DNA from: UBA2588 sp002339805
GTDB taxonomy: Bacteria; Chloroflexota; Dehalococcoidia; Lucifugimonadales; UBA3495
Length of the DNA: 64,000 nt
Direction of reading: 5' to 3'
Assembly (NCBI GenBank): GCA_045562555.1
Contig: JBJKVO010000015.1
Location: 617,390-681,389 of the forward strand
Below the pieces are notes generated by a model that was given only the letters and a program-made list of their open reading frames with translations, searched no databases and was not told where the DNA came from. The translations under genes were made by a program, and so were the position numbers. Position 1 is the stretch's first letter. Each line of letters starts with the position of its first letter. This document shows, piece after piece, positions 45,029-54,754 of this stretch.

Positions 45029-46234
45029 ATGATGCATTTGAATACACCTTACAAGTTTAGAACCTTATTTTCTTGTTCCATGACAGAATTTTCCAATGTG
45101 GGAACTGCCATGATTATGCTAGCTGTATTTATTGACGCTATGACTCAAGATCTTAATTGGTCCAGGACAGCTATCTCTGCTCCTCCTACAATTGGAGCTA
45201 TACTAGGAGCATTAATGGCTCCAATATCTGGTCAAATAAATGACCGTTTTGGCGCAAAGTACCTAATAATGCTATCGACAGGGATTGTGGCACTATGTTG
45301 TATAGTCATGTCAGTTATCCAAATCGGAATTGTGGTTGGAGTTGCGCTCTTAGTTATGAGAACTGTTGACCAAGGTGCTACGAAAATTTTTACCGCTTCT
45401 ACTGTGACTAAAACATTCGTGAATAATAAAGGTTTTGCAGTATCGATAGTATTTTTTGCTGGTTCTATCGGGTGCATGATATTAGTTCCAATAGTTTCCT
45501 ACATTATTAATGAGATCGGATGGAGGCAGGCTTGGCTAGTGCTTGGGGCATTAATGTTTTTTGGGGGAACATTAGTTACATTTGTTTTCTTTCCATTTAA
45601 GCAGGACAGCAGTTCTTCAGAAAATGAACAAAATGATAGTTATACATTTAGGCGTACGGATTTACTGAGAGCCCGTCGGTCATGGTCTTTTATTCTTATA
45701 TTTGGCTCGTTGTTTTTGACTGGAATCGCAATGGCGGGAACAATATTGCATGTAGTTTCTTATTTAGGGGATGAAGGATTTTCAAGTACCGTTTCAGTGA
45801 CTGCGATGAGCTTAGTAGCATTCTCAAGTGCTGTCGGTTCAATACTTTGGGGCAGGCTGGGTGATAAATATAATACTAAATTGGTCACCGCAATTACCTA
45901 TTTAACCTTGATTGGAGCGATACTATTCGTGATATTTCCTTTTAATTATTGGTTCGTATATTGCATGGGATTGACTTTCGGTTTAGCAGGAGTGGGAATT
46001 AATACTTTGAGCGCTATTTTATTGGCGGATTATTATGGGCGTAATATATTGGCGTCAATATATGGATTGAGTAGGACTGCTCAGGTTCTAGGATTTGGTA
46101 TTGGGACACAATTTTCGGCTTTGATTTATGACATGACTGGTACTTACGAAATAGCCTTCATATCTTTTTTGTCATTGTGTATCCTCGGATTAGGGCTTTT
46201 GATACTTGCAAAGAAGCCATCCTTATCTGATTGA
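45029..46234 (+). CDS. MFS transporter, OFA/monocarboxylate-like
   Basis: A 401-aa carrier with about 12 helices and a variable central loop (around residue 190-205, SSSENEQND). Loop 2-3 reads SGQINDRFGAK; loop 8-9 WGRLGDKYNTK. Similar in type to the carrier at 10791-12068. It heads a plus-strand cluster with gamma-glutamyltransferase, a flavoprotein and an amidohydrolase. Confidence 0.85.
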   Translation: MMHLNTPYKFRTLFSCSMTEFSNVGTAMIMLAVFIDAMTQDLNWSRTAISAPPTIGAILGALMAPISGQINDRFGAKYLIMLSTGIVALCCIVMSVIQIGIVVGVALLVMRTVDQGATKIFTASTVTKTFVNNKGFAVSIVFFAGSIGCMILVPIVSYIINEIGWRQAWLVLGALMFFGGTLVTFVFFPFKQDSSSSENEQNDSYTFRRTDLLRARRSWSFILIFGSLFLTGIAMAGTILHVVSYLGDEGFSSTVSVTAMSLVAFSSAVGSILWGRLGDKYNTKLVTAITYLTLIGAILFVIFPFNYWFVYCMGLTFGLAGVGINTLSAILLADYYGRNILASIYGLSRTAQVLGFGIGTQFSALIYDMTGTYEIAFISFLSLCILGLGLLILAKKPSLSD

Positions 46235-46304
46235 AGAATGTAAATTTTTACGTAATTGCTTATAATGGTCTAAAAATATATTGCAGATAGATTTAGGAGT
46301 TATT

Positions 46305-48056
46305 ATGGCTTTAGGATTACGAACTCATAGACCTCTCATACAGGCATCGAATCATATTATTTCTGCAGGGCATAATTTAGCTGCAATTGCAGGGTACCAA
46401 ATACTTGAATCTGGTGGGAATGCGACAGATGCAGGTGTTGCAGCGGGATTAGTTCTAAATGTTGTGCTTCCGCAGTTCACAAACATTGGAGGAGTCGCTC
46501 CAATATTGGTATATGATAAGGATAAAAATGAAGTTAAGAGTATTACTGGGCTGGGAACATGGCCACAGGCAGCCTCTATAGACTATTTTAATACCCATCA
46601 CAATGGCACTTTGCCTAAAGGAATACTTCGTACAGTAATGCCTTCAGCTGCCGATGCATGGCTTACAGCTTTGAGACTTTATGGAACCAAGAGTTTTGAA
46701 GAAATATCTGCTCCAGCTATAAAACTAGCTAAATTTGGATTTCCTATACACCATTCCTTACACAATCTATTTGTTAAATATGAGAAAAAAGATTCTACAG
46801 ATTTCACTATAAGACACTGGGACAGTACCGATAAAATTTTCTATAAGAATGGAAAGACAATGAATCCAGGTGACATTTTGATCCAATCTGATTTGGCCAG
46901 AACATTTGAGAGACTTGTTTCAGCAGAACAAAACTTTGACGGTACTAGAGAAGAAAAAATTTTGGCCGCGAGAGACGCTTTTTATAAAGGTGACATAGCT
47001 CGAGATATGGCTGACTTTTCAAAGCGAATGGGTGGATTACTGGAGTTAGAAGATCTAGCTAATTTTAGCGTGCAGGTGAAGACCCCTTTGAGCACGGATT
47101 ACAAAGGAACACAAGTATTCTCTTCTGATACTTGGACCCAAGGTCCAGTATTGCTGCAAGCGTTAAATATTGTAGCTGGTTTAGATTTGAAATCGATGGG
47201 ACATAATACACCGGCATACATTCATGCGATGGTAGAAGCATTAAAATTGTGTTTTGCAGATAGACATCAATATTACGGAGACCCTGATTTTGTTGATGTT
47301 CCTATATCTGGATTATTAGATCCCAAATATGCAGAACTGAGAAGGTCGTTAATAAATTTTAATCAGGCAATCCAGAGAATGCCTGATCCAGGTAATCCAT
47401 ATGAATTTATGGATTGTGACGATACGCCTAAACCTAATTTACACCCAGAGCCAGTATCTGGAATCGCTGAGACAGACACCAGTTATATATGTGTTATTGA
47501 TAAATGGGGTAATGGGTTTTCTGCAACCCCAAGCGATGGCATCGAAGGAGCTCCTGTCGTAGAAGGATTAGGATTCTCCATGTCAGCTAGAGGATCGCAA
47601 GCTTGGTTGGATCCCAATCATCCCGCGGCTATCATGCCCGGCAAACGTCCTCGACTAACACCCACACCTGGGATGGCTTTTAGAGATGGTAAATTATGGA
47701 TGACATTTGGTACTCCTGGAGCAGATGTACAATGTCAATCAATGCTCCAATTGTTAATGAATGTCATGGAATTTGATATGGATGTCCAAGAAGCCGTTGA
47801 AGCCCCAAGGTTCGCTACATGGAGTTTCCCTGCATCTCATGTTCCTCATCCTTACGAGAAGAATGTTGTAACATTAGAAGGGAGAATAAATTCAGGATGC
47901 TCGGATGATTTAATGTCATTGGGGCATGAGATTCAAATTTTGAACGATTGGGCCCCACGATTGGGTTCATTGTCAGCCATAGAAATGGATCGAGAACGTA
48001 AAACATTAAACGGAAGCTCTGACCTTAGACGTGAAAGTTATGCTATTGGCGATTAA
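46305..48056 (+). CDS. ggt: Gamma-glutamyltransferase family protein
   Basis: A 583-aa Ntn-hydrolase that would self-cleave and then attack gamma-glutamyl amides. The N-terminal region has ESGGNATDAGVAAGLVLNV; the nucleophilic threonine is in AETDTSYICVID near residue 385 (classical enzymes have TTH), and GPVLLQALNI and PGADVQCQSMLQ flank it. No signal peptide is present, so the enzyme seems cytosolic, unusual for secreted GGTs. Start at 46305 with AGGAG six bases before. Substrate unknown: a GGT-like acylase is possible. Confidence 0.87.
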   Translation: MALGLRTHRPLIQASNHIISAGHNLAAIAGYQILESGGNATDAGVAAGLVLNVVLPQFTNIGGVAPILVYDKDKNEVKSITGLGTWPQAASIDYFNTHHNGTLPKGILRTVMPSAADAWLTALRLYGTKSFEEISAPAIKLAKFGFPIHHSLHNLFVKYEKKDSTDFTIRHWDSTDKIFYKNGKTMNPGDILIQSDLARTFERLVSAEQNFDGTREEKILAARDAFYKGDIARDMADFSKRMGGLLELEDLANFSVQVKTPLSTDYKGTQVFSSDTWTQGPVLLQALNIVAGLDLKSMGHNTPAYIHAMVEALKLCFADRHQYYGDPDFVDVPISGLLDPKYAELRRSLINFNQAIQRMPDPGNPYEFMDCDDTPKPNLHPEPVSGIAETDTSYICVIDKWGNGFSATPSDGIEGAPVVEGLGFSMSARGSQAWLDPNHPAAIMPGKRPRLTPTPGMAFRDGKLWMTFGTPGADVQCQSMLQLLMNVMEFDMDVQEAVEAPRFATWSFPASHVPHPYEKNVVTLEGRINSGCSDDLMSLGHEIQILNDWAPRLGSLSAIEMDRERKTLNGSSDLRRESYAIGD

Positions 48057-48081
48057 ATAAGGTTGGATTAAAGAGGTACAA

Positions 48082-49254
48082 GTGCAGACACAATTTTTAG
48101 ATAACGATGTTTTAGACCAGGCAAAATCAATTTCAGGTAAAGTCGCTGATAGAGCTTATGAGGCAGACCAAGCGAAAAAATTGGCTCCTGAAACAGTTAA
48201 CGATGTAATCAAAACAGGTTTATTATCTATGTCTACTCCAAAAACGCTTGGTGGGACAGAAGCAAATTTGCTTACTAGATATGAAGTATTCAAGCATTTG
48301 GGATCTGCTTGCGCTGCTACTTCCTGGTGCATTGGTAACCACAACATGGCTTGTGCCAGGCTTTATTCTCTTATGGGAGAAAAATCTGCACATTATCTCA
48401 AAGATGTCAGCAGTAATGGATCAGTAATATCTCAAGGAGTGGTCCCATCAGGGCAAGTGGTTAAATCGTCTTCTGGGTACACATTGTCGGGACATTGGCA
48501 GTTTCTAAGTTTTTCTTTATATGCTAAGTGGATGCTACTTTGTACTAAATTACCTACAGAATCGGATACTCCTAAGATAGGATATGTGATAGTTCCTGCA
48601 GACTTGCCAGGACTAGAACTCCAAGATACATGGCATACAATGTCATTGAAGGCTAGTATGAGTAATGATTTGTTAGTACAAGATGTGCCTATCGATGAAA
48701 ATTGGATTATGGAAAACAAACCTGCAGTTACAGGAGATGATGTTCCATTTGCGTTACGGAATCCAGCTGGTTTCAGCTTAGGGCCTGCGGCTACAGTATT
48801 GGGTGTTGCTGAGGCGGCTATCGAAGAAACAATTCAAGTTGCTAACTCTACAAATGTATCTACTGGGGGGCTATCGAATACAGTGAGTGCGGATCCTATT
48901 AAAAGGTCTGAAAAAATAGGTAATCAATTTGTTATGGCTGATTCAGTCACTGAATTGGAGTCAGCAAAAGCTTTCTTAAATCAAGAACTATATAATTATA
49001 CCTTTGAGGTTTATAACGGATTACCTCTTGCAGAAGATCGATTAATTAAATTACAAATGGCTGGTAATTTGGCTAGAGAAAATGCCCAGTCTGCTGTTGA
49101 AAGATTGTTTAAGATTAGAGGCGCAAATGGTTTATATGAAACTAAATCTTTCGAGCGTTACTATAGAGATGTCAGAATTGGAACATTACCGTCACCTTCA
49201 AACCCAGATATGATTAGAGAACGAATAGGCCGTTTTATGTTTGGTATCAAATAA
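48082..49254 (+). CDS. Acyl-CoA dehydrogenase-fold flavoprotein
   Basis: A 390-aa three-domain ACAD-fold protein of the DszC/HpaA-like subgroup. TPKTLGGTEANLL and SGHWQFLSF match the beta-domain pattern, and no obvious catalytic Glu of acyl-CoA dehydrogenases is seen. GTG start with AGAGG before. Part of the plus-strand cluster with GGT and the amidohydrolase; distinct from the tandem pair at 8.4-10.8 kb. Confidence 0.84.
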   Translation: MQTQFLDNDVLDQAKSISGKVADRAYEADQAKKLAPETVNDVIKTGLLSMSTPKTLGGTEANLLTRYEVFKHLGSACAATSWCIGNHNMACARLYSLMGEKSAHYLKDVSSNGSVISQGVVPSGQVVKSSSGYTLSGHWQFLSFSLYAKWMLLCTKLPTESDTPKIGYVIVPADLPGLELQDTWHTMSLKASMSNDLLVQDVPIDENWIMENKPAVTGDDVPFALRNPAGFSLGPAATVLGVAEAAIEETIQVANSTNVSTGGLSNTVSADPIKRSEKIGNQFVMADSVTELESAKAFLNQELYNYTFEVYNGLPLAEDRLIKLQMAGNLARENAQSAVERLFKIRGANGLYETKSFERYYRDVRIGTLPSPSNPDMIRERIGRFMFGIK

Positions 49255-49273
49255 CCGCAAATGGAGTTTACCT

Positions 49274-50305
49274 ATGCCGTATGGAAATAATGATTGGCTA
49301 GCTTTGACTAGTGAACCGACTTTAGAACCTAAATTACCAATTTGTGATCCCCACCACCATTTTTGGGATTTACGGACAGTGAGAATGCCTTATCAAAGAT
49401 ATCTGCTACATGAACTCGTTTCTGATATTGATAGTGGTCATAATGTCACCTCTACTGTGTTTATAGAAGCTGGTGCTATGTACAAAGCAGATGGCCCTGA
49501 TGAGATGAAACCAGTAGGAGAAGTGGAATTTGTACAAGGATTGTCGGCAGCTAGCGCTAGCGGACTGTATGGTGAATCTCGTGCAGCCGCTTCGATTATT
49601 GGGCATGCGAATCTGCTGTTGGGTGATAGAGTTAGACCAGTATTAGAGTCTCTTTTGGTCGCAAGTCCTAGCCGTTTCAAAGGCATAAGACATTCGGTAA
49701 CTTGGGACCCCCATCCAGAAATAGAAAATAAAGCAGCTAGAGGTAGAGCTAAACAGAATCAACTTAGCGACCCTGAGTTTAGGAAAGGGGCCAAAATTCT
49801 CAGTGACATGGGGCTATCATTAGAAGCGTGGTTGTTCTTTCCTCAATTGACTGAATTAGCAGAATTTGCAAAATCCTTACCAGATTTGAAAATCATTTTG
49901 AACCACGTAGGAGGATTATTAAGGATCGGCCCTTATGCAGGCAATGATTCAGAAATAATTGAGAAATGGAAAACTGGTTTAGCTGCTGTGGCCGAATGCC
50001 CAAACGTATTTATCAAACTTGGCGGATTAGGGATGCCTCAGACAGGGTTTGGATGGGATACGAGGGAAACACCTATAGGTTCGGAGGAACTAGCTAAGGA
50101 TATGTCTCCATTCTTGGATTATTGTATAGATCAGTTTGGACCAAGTAGATCTATGTTTGAGAGTAATTTCCCGGTGGATAAAGTTTCCTTTTCATACAAT
50201 GTTTTATATAACGCTTTTAAAATCCTATCCAGAAAATATAATTCAAATGAACGGGCTCAGATGTTCAAAGATACAGCTTGTTCTGTATATGGTATCGATT
50301 TTTAG
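49274..50305 (+). CDS. Amidohydrolase family 2 (TIM-barrel) protein
   Basis: A 343-aa metal-dependent hydrolase. Metal ligands CDPHHHFWDLRT (HxH) at the start, ILNHVGG and the late SNFPVDKVS aspartate region (residues near 300) fit the amidohydrolase_2 family (lactonase/decarboxylase type). I chose the ATG at 49274 with GGAG seven bases before; an upstream TTG at 49241 overlaps the flavoprotein gene. Immediately abuts tRNA-Lys on the other strand. Confidence 0.85.
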   Translation: MPYGNNDWLALTSEPTLEPKLPICDPHHHFWDLRTVRMPYQRYLLHELVSDIDSGHNVTSTVFIEAGAMYKADGPDEMKPVGEVEFVQGLSAASASGLYGESRAAASIIGHANLLLGDRVRPVLESLLVASPSRFKGIRHSVTWDPHPEIENKAARGRAKQNQLSDPEFRKGAKILSDMGLSLEAWLFFPQLTELAEFAKSLPDLKIILNHVGGLLRIGPYAGNDSEIIEKWKTGLAAVAECPNVFIKLGGLGMPQTGFGWDTRETPIGSEELAKDMSPFLDYCIDQFGPSRSMFESNFPVDKVSFSYNVLYNAFKILSRKYNSNERAQMFKDTACSVYGIDF

Positions 50306-50306
50306 G

Positions 50307-50382
50307 TGGTGGGCCGTGCGGGGCTCGAACCCACGACACCCTGATTAAAAGTCAGGTGCTCTACCAACTGAGCTAACGGCCC
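50307..50382 (-). tRNA. tRNA-Lys (TTT)
   Basis: Minus strand: acceptor GGGCCGT / ACGGCCC, D arm GCTCAGTTGGTAGAGC, anticodon stem CTGA(C)TTTTAATCAG with anticodon TTT, T arm with GTTCGAGCC, discriminator A and encoded CCA. It begins one base after the amidohydrolase stop. Confidence 0.97.
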
Positions 50383-50452
50383 TGAATGATGCTTTGCAGC
50401 ATCGGGAAATTATTTTAGCACATACAATGCCGTTTGGGCGAAACATTTGGTA

Positions 50453-50481
50453 TTGCGTTATTCATTAATATGTCGGATAAT
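50453..50481 (+). promoter_or_regulatory. Promoter of the 5S rRNA gene
   Basis: A -35 TTGCGT (50453-50458) and a -10 GATAAT (50476-50481) are 17 bp apart, and the predicted start near 50488 matches the 5' end of the 5S rRNA. Confidence 0.75.
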
Positions 50482-50485
50482 TGCT

Positions 50486-50601
50486 CCAGGTGATTCTAGC
50501 GAAGTGGTCCCACCCGTTCCCATCCCGAACACGGCAGTGAAACGCTTCAGCGCCGACGATACTCCCTGGGCAACTGGGCGGGAAAATAGGTCATTGCCCA
50601 C
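50486..50601 (+). rRNA. rrf: 5S ribosomal RNA
   Basis: The conserved core CCCACCCGTTCCCATCCCG, then AACACGGCAGTGAAACGC, AGCGCCGACGATACTCCC and GGGCGGGAAAATAGGTC matches bacterial 5S rRNA in order. The ends pair as the terminal helix (GGTGAT with ATTGCC, including G-U). No 16S or 23S gene is near; it has its own promoter and an intrinsic terminator, so it is an unlinked 5S gene. Confidence 0.95.
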
Positions 50602-50606
50602 TATTC

Positions 50607-50640
50607 AAAAGGCAGGAAGATATTCTTCCTGCCTTTTGTT
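50607..50640 (+). terminator. Intrinsic terminator of the 5S rRNA
   Basis: A 14-bp perfect stem AAAAGGCAGGAAGA / TCTTCCTGCCTTTT (50607-50620 with 50624-50637) around a TAT loop, ending in a T run, six bases after the 5S rRNA. Confidence 0.9.
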
Positions 50641-50770
50641 TTTACTAGATATAAATGCATGCACAGCTTACCTTTACACTTCCTACGCACTAAATTATAA
50701 TTTGAACTTAAGTGAATTATACGTTCACCTACTTAGAGTGATTAAAATAAATCCACCAAGGAGCCTGATT

Positions 50771-53242
50771 ATGGGTAGTAGATTTGAAAAATTCTCAGAA
50801 CGAGCCAGAAGAGTATTGTCTCTTGCGCAAGAAGAAGCCCAAAAATTCAACCACAATTACATTGGCACCGAACACGTATTGTTGGGTTTGGTGAGGGAAA
50901 CAGAAGGTGTTGCGGCGCGAGTTCTTTCCGGACTGGAACTTGAATTGGCGAAAGTAAGATCTGCTGTAGAATTTATAATCGGTGAAGGAGAAAGCCCTGT
51001 TGAATCTGAAATAGGCTTAACTCCACGGGCTAAGAAGGTTGTGGAACTTGCTGTTGATGAAGCAAGAAGAATGAATCACACATACATAGGTACGGAACAC
51101 CTACTGATAGGCTTACTTAGAGAAGGTGAAGGAGTAGCCGCAGGTGTGTTGGAGAGTCTAAATGTGACGTTAGATAAAGTCAGAGCTCAGACACAACAAA
51201 TTTTGAGTAACACTAAGCCATCAAGTGGACAAGGTCAGAGAAGTGGCACTAAAACACCAACATTGGATCAATTAGGAATTGATTTGACCGTAGCTGCTAG
51301 ATCAGGAAAGTTGGACCCAGTAGTTGGGAGAGATTCCGAGATAGAACGAGTAGTGCAGATATTGAGCAGGAGGCGTAAAAACAATCCTGTTTTAGTAGGG
51401 GAGCCAGGTGTCGGGAAAACCGCAATAGTTGAAGCTTTGGCTCAGCGAATAAGTAGCGGTGATATCCCTGAAACACTTACAGGTAAAAGATTGGTCACCT
51501 TAGATATGGGCTCATTGATTGCTGGTACTAAGTACCGAGGTGAGTTTGAAGAACGTCTTAAGAAAGTAATTGAAGAAATAAAGTCAGCAGGAAACTGTGT
51601 TTTATTTATTGATGAAATACACACCATAGTTGGTGCGGGCGCAGCAGAAGGTGCTGTAGACGCATCCAATATATTGAAACCTTCATTGGCCCGAGGTGAA
51701 ATTCAGTGCATCGGCGCAACTACTCTTGATGACTATCGAAAGTATGTTGAACGTGACCCTGCATTGGAAAGACGATTGCAACCGGTGAGAGTGGAAGAGC
51801 CTGAGGAAGAAAGTTCTGTACAGATTTTGATGGGGATCAGACAAGAATACGAAGATCATCATCAAGTTAACATAACCGATGAAGCTATTAAGGCTGCTTG
51901 CTCTTTAGCTACAAGATACATAGCAGACAGATACATGCCAGATAAAGCAATTGATGTAATTGATGAAGCCTCTTCTAGGGTTAGGTTAAGAGGGAACATC
52001 ACCCCAGTCGGAATTAAAGAAGTATTAGAAAAATTAGAAGATGTTAGAAGTCAGAAAGACGAAGCTATAGCGTCTCAGCAATATGAACATGCTGCAGAAT
52101 TGCGTGATAAAGAAGTACAACTTAATGATGAATTGGAAACAATACGCAAAGAATGGGATGAAGACAAATCTAAAAATAGAGCTTCGGTACTTGAAGAAGA
52201 CATCGCTGAAGTGGTTAGTATGTGGACAGGAATTCCTGTTACTCGTCTTGCTGACGAAGAAACTTCACGCTTGTTAAAAATGGAAGAAGAACTTCATAGT
52301 CGCATCATAGGTCAAGATGAGGCTATTGTAAGCATATCCAAAGCTGTGAGAAGGGCGAGAGCTGGCTTAAAGGATCCCAGACATCCGATAGGAGCATTTA
52401 TGTTCTTGGGTCCTACAGGCGTTGGAAAAACAGAATTAGTAAGAGCATTATCAGAATTCATGTTTGGTAATGAAGATTCAATGATTAGATTGGATATGTC
52501 TGAGTTTCAGGAACGACACACTGTGGCTAGACTCACCGGAGCTCCTCCAGGATACGTCGGATACGATGAGGGAGGACAGTTAACTGAAGCTGTTCGTAAG
52601 AAGAGTTACTGCTGTATATTGCTTGATGAAATAGAAAAGGCTCATCCAGAAGTCTTTAATATACTGCTTCAAATATTTGATGCGGGTCAATTGACTGATG
52701 CCAGAGGTCGTAAAGTAGATTTCAGAAATGCAATTATAGTGATGACAAGTAACTTGGGATCTGACTTAATCAAGAGAGATTCATCCTTGGGATTTGCTTT
52801 GAAATCAGATCAATCTCAGGAAGATGACAGTAGACATGCCAGAATGAAAGATAAGGTTATGGAAGAAGTAAAAAGATTCTTCCGTCCGGAATTCTTGAAT
52901 AGGATTGACTCTACCGTAGTATTCCATCAGTTGACTGAATCAGAAATCATACAAATAGTGGATCTGATGATGGATATGGTTAGATCTGAACTGAAAGAAA
53001 AGAATATAAGTTTAAAAATAACTCAAAAGGCTAAGAAATACCTCGGTGAAAAAGGATTTGATCCTTTGCTAGGTGCCAGGCCTCTGAGAAGACTGATTCA
53101 AGATGAGATAGAAGATGCTTTGTCTGAAGAACTTTTATCTGGAAAATTGAAAGAAGGGTATACCGCTAAAATCGATGTCAAAAAAGACGGACTCAAAATA
53201 ACTTGTGAAGGTTCTCAGTCAGAAGTGGTGCCTACAGCTTAA
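50771..53242 (+). CDS. clpC: ClpC AAA+ unfoldase
   Basis: An 823-aa HSP100 protein that unfolds proteins for ClpP. Order: Clp-N repeats (1-150, with FSERARRVLSLAQEEA), AAA1 with Walker A GEPGVGKT and Walker B VLFIDEIHTI, a UVR motif (YEHAAELRDKEVQLNDEL), AAA2 with GPTGVGKTE and CILLDEIEKAHP, and the D2-small domain. I set the start at the ATG at 50771 with AAGGAG; an open frame continues upstream but that part is the 5S rRNA gene. No clpP in the window. Followed by radA 41 bp later. Confidence 0.96.
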   Translation: MGSRFEKFSERARRVLSLAQEEAQKFNHNYIGTEHVLLGLVRETEGVAARVLSGLELELAKVRSAVEFIIGEGESPVESEIGLTPRAKKVVELAVDEARRMNHTYIGTEHLLIGLLREGEGVAAGVLESLNVTLDKVRAQTQQILSNTKPSSGQGQRSGTKTPTLDQLGIDLTVAARSGKLDPVVGRDSEIERVVQILSRRRKNNPVLVGEPGVGKTAIVEALAQRISSGDIPETLTGKRLVTLDMGSLIAGTKYRGEFEERLKKVIEEIKSAGNCVLFIDEIHTIVGAGAAEGAVDASNILKPSLARGEIQCIGATTLDDYRKYVERDPALERRLQPVRVEEPEEESSVQILMGIRQEYEDHHQVNITDEAIKAACSLATRYIADRYMPDKAIDVIDEASSRVRLRGNITPVGIKEVLEKLEDVRSQKDEAIASQQYEHAAELRDKEVQLNDELETIRKEWDEDKSKNRASVLEEDIAEVVSMWTGIPVTRLADEETSRLLKMEEELHSRIIGQDEAIVSISKAVRRARAGLKDPRHPIGAFMFLGPTGVGKTELVRALSEFMFGNEDSMIRLDMSEFQERHTVARLTGAPPGYVGYDEGGQLTEAVRKKSYCCILLDEIEKAHPEVFNILLQIFDAGQLTDARGRKVDFRNAIIVMTSNLGSDLIKRDSSLGFALKSDQSQEDDSRHARMKDKVMEEVKRFFRPEFLNRIDSTVVFHQLTESEIIQIVDLMMDMVRSELKEKNISLKITQKAKKYLGEKGFDPLLGARPLRRLIQDEIEDALSEELLSGKLKEGYTAKIDVKKDGLKITCEGSQSEVVPTA

Positions 53243-53283
53243 TCTTGACCATTAGTCAGATATAATCTAAAAGGTGGATGTGA

Positions 53284-54654
53284 ATGGCTTCATCAACGCA
53301 TACCGTGTGGATCTGTACTGATTGCGGTAATGAGGCAGACCGCTGGCAAGAATATTGCCCGTCACCGTGGTGTAGATCTCAGAATACAATGAAAGAGACT
53401 AAGGTTTCTTTACCTGTATCCTCGCTTAATGCTTCGAAAACTAAAAACACACCTCTGATAGATTTGTCGTCTGTAGATGAATCCGTAGGTAATAGGATTA
53501 TCCTGGGTAATGGAGAGATAAATCGAGTATTGGGGGGAGGAATCACCTCGGATTCAGTGATATTGATCACAGGGGAACCAGGTATAGGAAAGTCTACGAT
53601 GCTACTTCAAATCGCAGATGAATGTTCCTCCCATGGCCCTGTTTTATATTTAAGCGGAGAAGAATCTGATCGACAAATTAAATCTAGGTCTAAAAGGCTT
53701 AGCATTGCTGGTAATAACCTAATCTTGTCATCTAATACTTGCCTGGAAGACTTCTTGCGAGACATTGAAGGTTATAGTCCTTCATTACTGGTTGTTGATT
53801 CTATTCAGACTTTGGAAAGTTCTTCTAATAATTCTCCCCCAGGCAGTGTTTCTCAAATCAGGGATTGTGGGTTAATACTGATGAACTGGGCAAAGTCCGA
53901 GAATGTACCGGTGATTATCGCGGGACATATAACGAAAGATGGAACTGTAGCTGGCCCTAGGGTTTTGGAACACATGGTAGATGTTGTTTTGTATCTTGAA
54001 GGAGAGAACCTCAACGATTACAGATTGTTGCGTAGTACAAAAAATCGATTCGGTTCGACTACAGAAATTGGGGTTCTAAGTATGGGAATCACTGGATTAA
54101 CTCCAGTTGAAGATCCCTCAAAGAACTTGATATCCAATCGCTTAGATAACACTTCTGGATCGTGCATAACTCCAGTTATAGAAGGTAATAGAGCTTTGAT
54201 GATGGAAGTACAGGGGTTGACGTCCCCTACTTACAGTACTTCTGCCCCTAGACGTATAGCAAGTGGAATTGACTTCAATAGACTGTTGATGCTTACAACA
54301 GTTCTGTCAAAAAAAACGAATATTTCCATGACCGCCCAAGATGTTATCGTGAATGTGGTCGGAGGATTTAAAATCAATGAACCAGCTGTTGACTGCGCTA
54401 TTTTGTGTGCTTTAGCTTCAAGCTTCCGTGACGTCCCACTGGATCCGCGATTAGTGGTTTTTGGAGAAGTAGGTTTGACGGGAGAATTACGGCCGGTTTC
54501 TAATTTTTCTAAAAGAATAGAAGAAGCAAAAAGATTAGGTTTCAAAAAATGTATAATTCCTAAGACAGAAGAGCTCCGTACTATTCCTGACAAGGAAATG
54601 GATATCATATATGCGGGTGACATAAATGAGGTCCTTACTAGCATTTTAGGATAA
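53284..54654 (+). CDS. radA: DNA repair protein RadA (Sms)
   Basis: A 456-aa RecA-like branch-migration helicase. An N-terminal C4 zinc finger (CTDCGNEADRWQEYCP...C), Walker A GEPGIGKST, the family-specific KNRFG and a C-terminal Lon-like domain with PAVDCAILCALASS are visible. AAGGTGG precedes the ATG. Follows clpC as in many Gram-positive-type orders. Confidence 0.95.
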   Translation: MASSTHTVWICTDCGNEADRWQEYCPSPWCRSQNTMKETKVSLPVSSLNASKTKNTPLIDLSSVDESVGNRIILGNGEINRVLGGGITSDSVILITGEPGIGKSTMLLQIADECSSHGPVLYLSGEESDRQIKSRSKRLSIAGNNLILSSNTCLEDFLRDIEGYSPSLLVVDSIQTLESSSNNSPPGSVSQIRDCGLILMNWAKSENVPVIIAGHITKDGTVAGPRVLEHMVDVVLYLEGENLNDYRLLRSTKNRFGSTTEIGVLSMGITGLTPVEDPSKNLISNRLDNTSGSCITPVIEGNRALMMEVQGLTSPTYSTSAPRRIASGIDFNRLLMLTTVLSKKTNISMTAQDVIVNVVGGFKINEPAVDCAILCALASSFRDVPLDPRLVVFGEVGLTGELRPVSNFSKRIEEAKRLGFKKCIIPKTEELRTIPDKEMDIIYAGDINEVLTSILG

Positions 54655-54754
54655 ATAGTACAAATCGAAGAAACAGAAGTGATTAAGTGTGGATGAGAGT
54701 TTAGACTTATAATATGATTAGGATCTCTAAAGAAAGACAGAAGAGGTAATGGTG

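Noticed and set aside
50447..50770. Extended N-terminus of ClpC
   Set aside because: The open frame runs through the 5S rRNA gene; the real ClpC N-terminus starts at the ATG at 50771 with AAGGAG.
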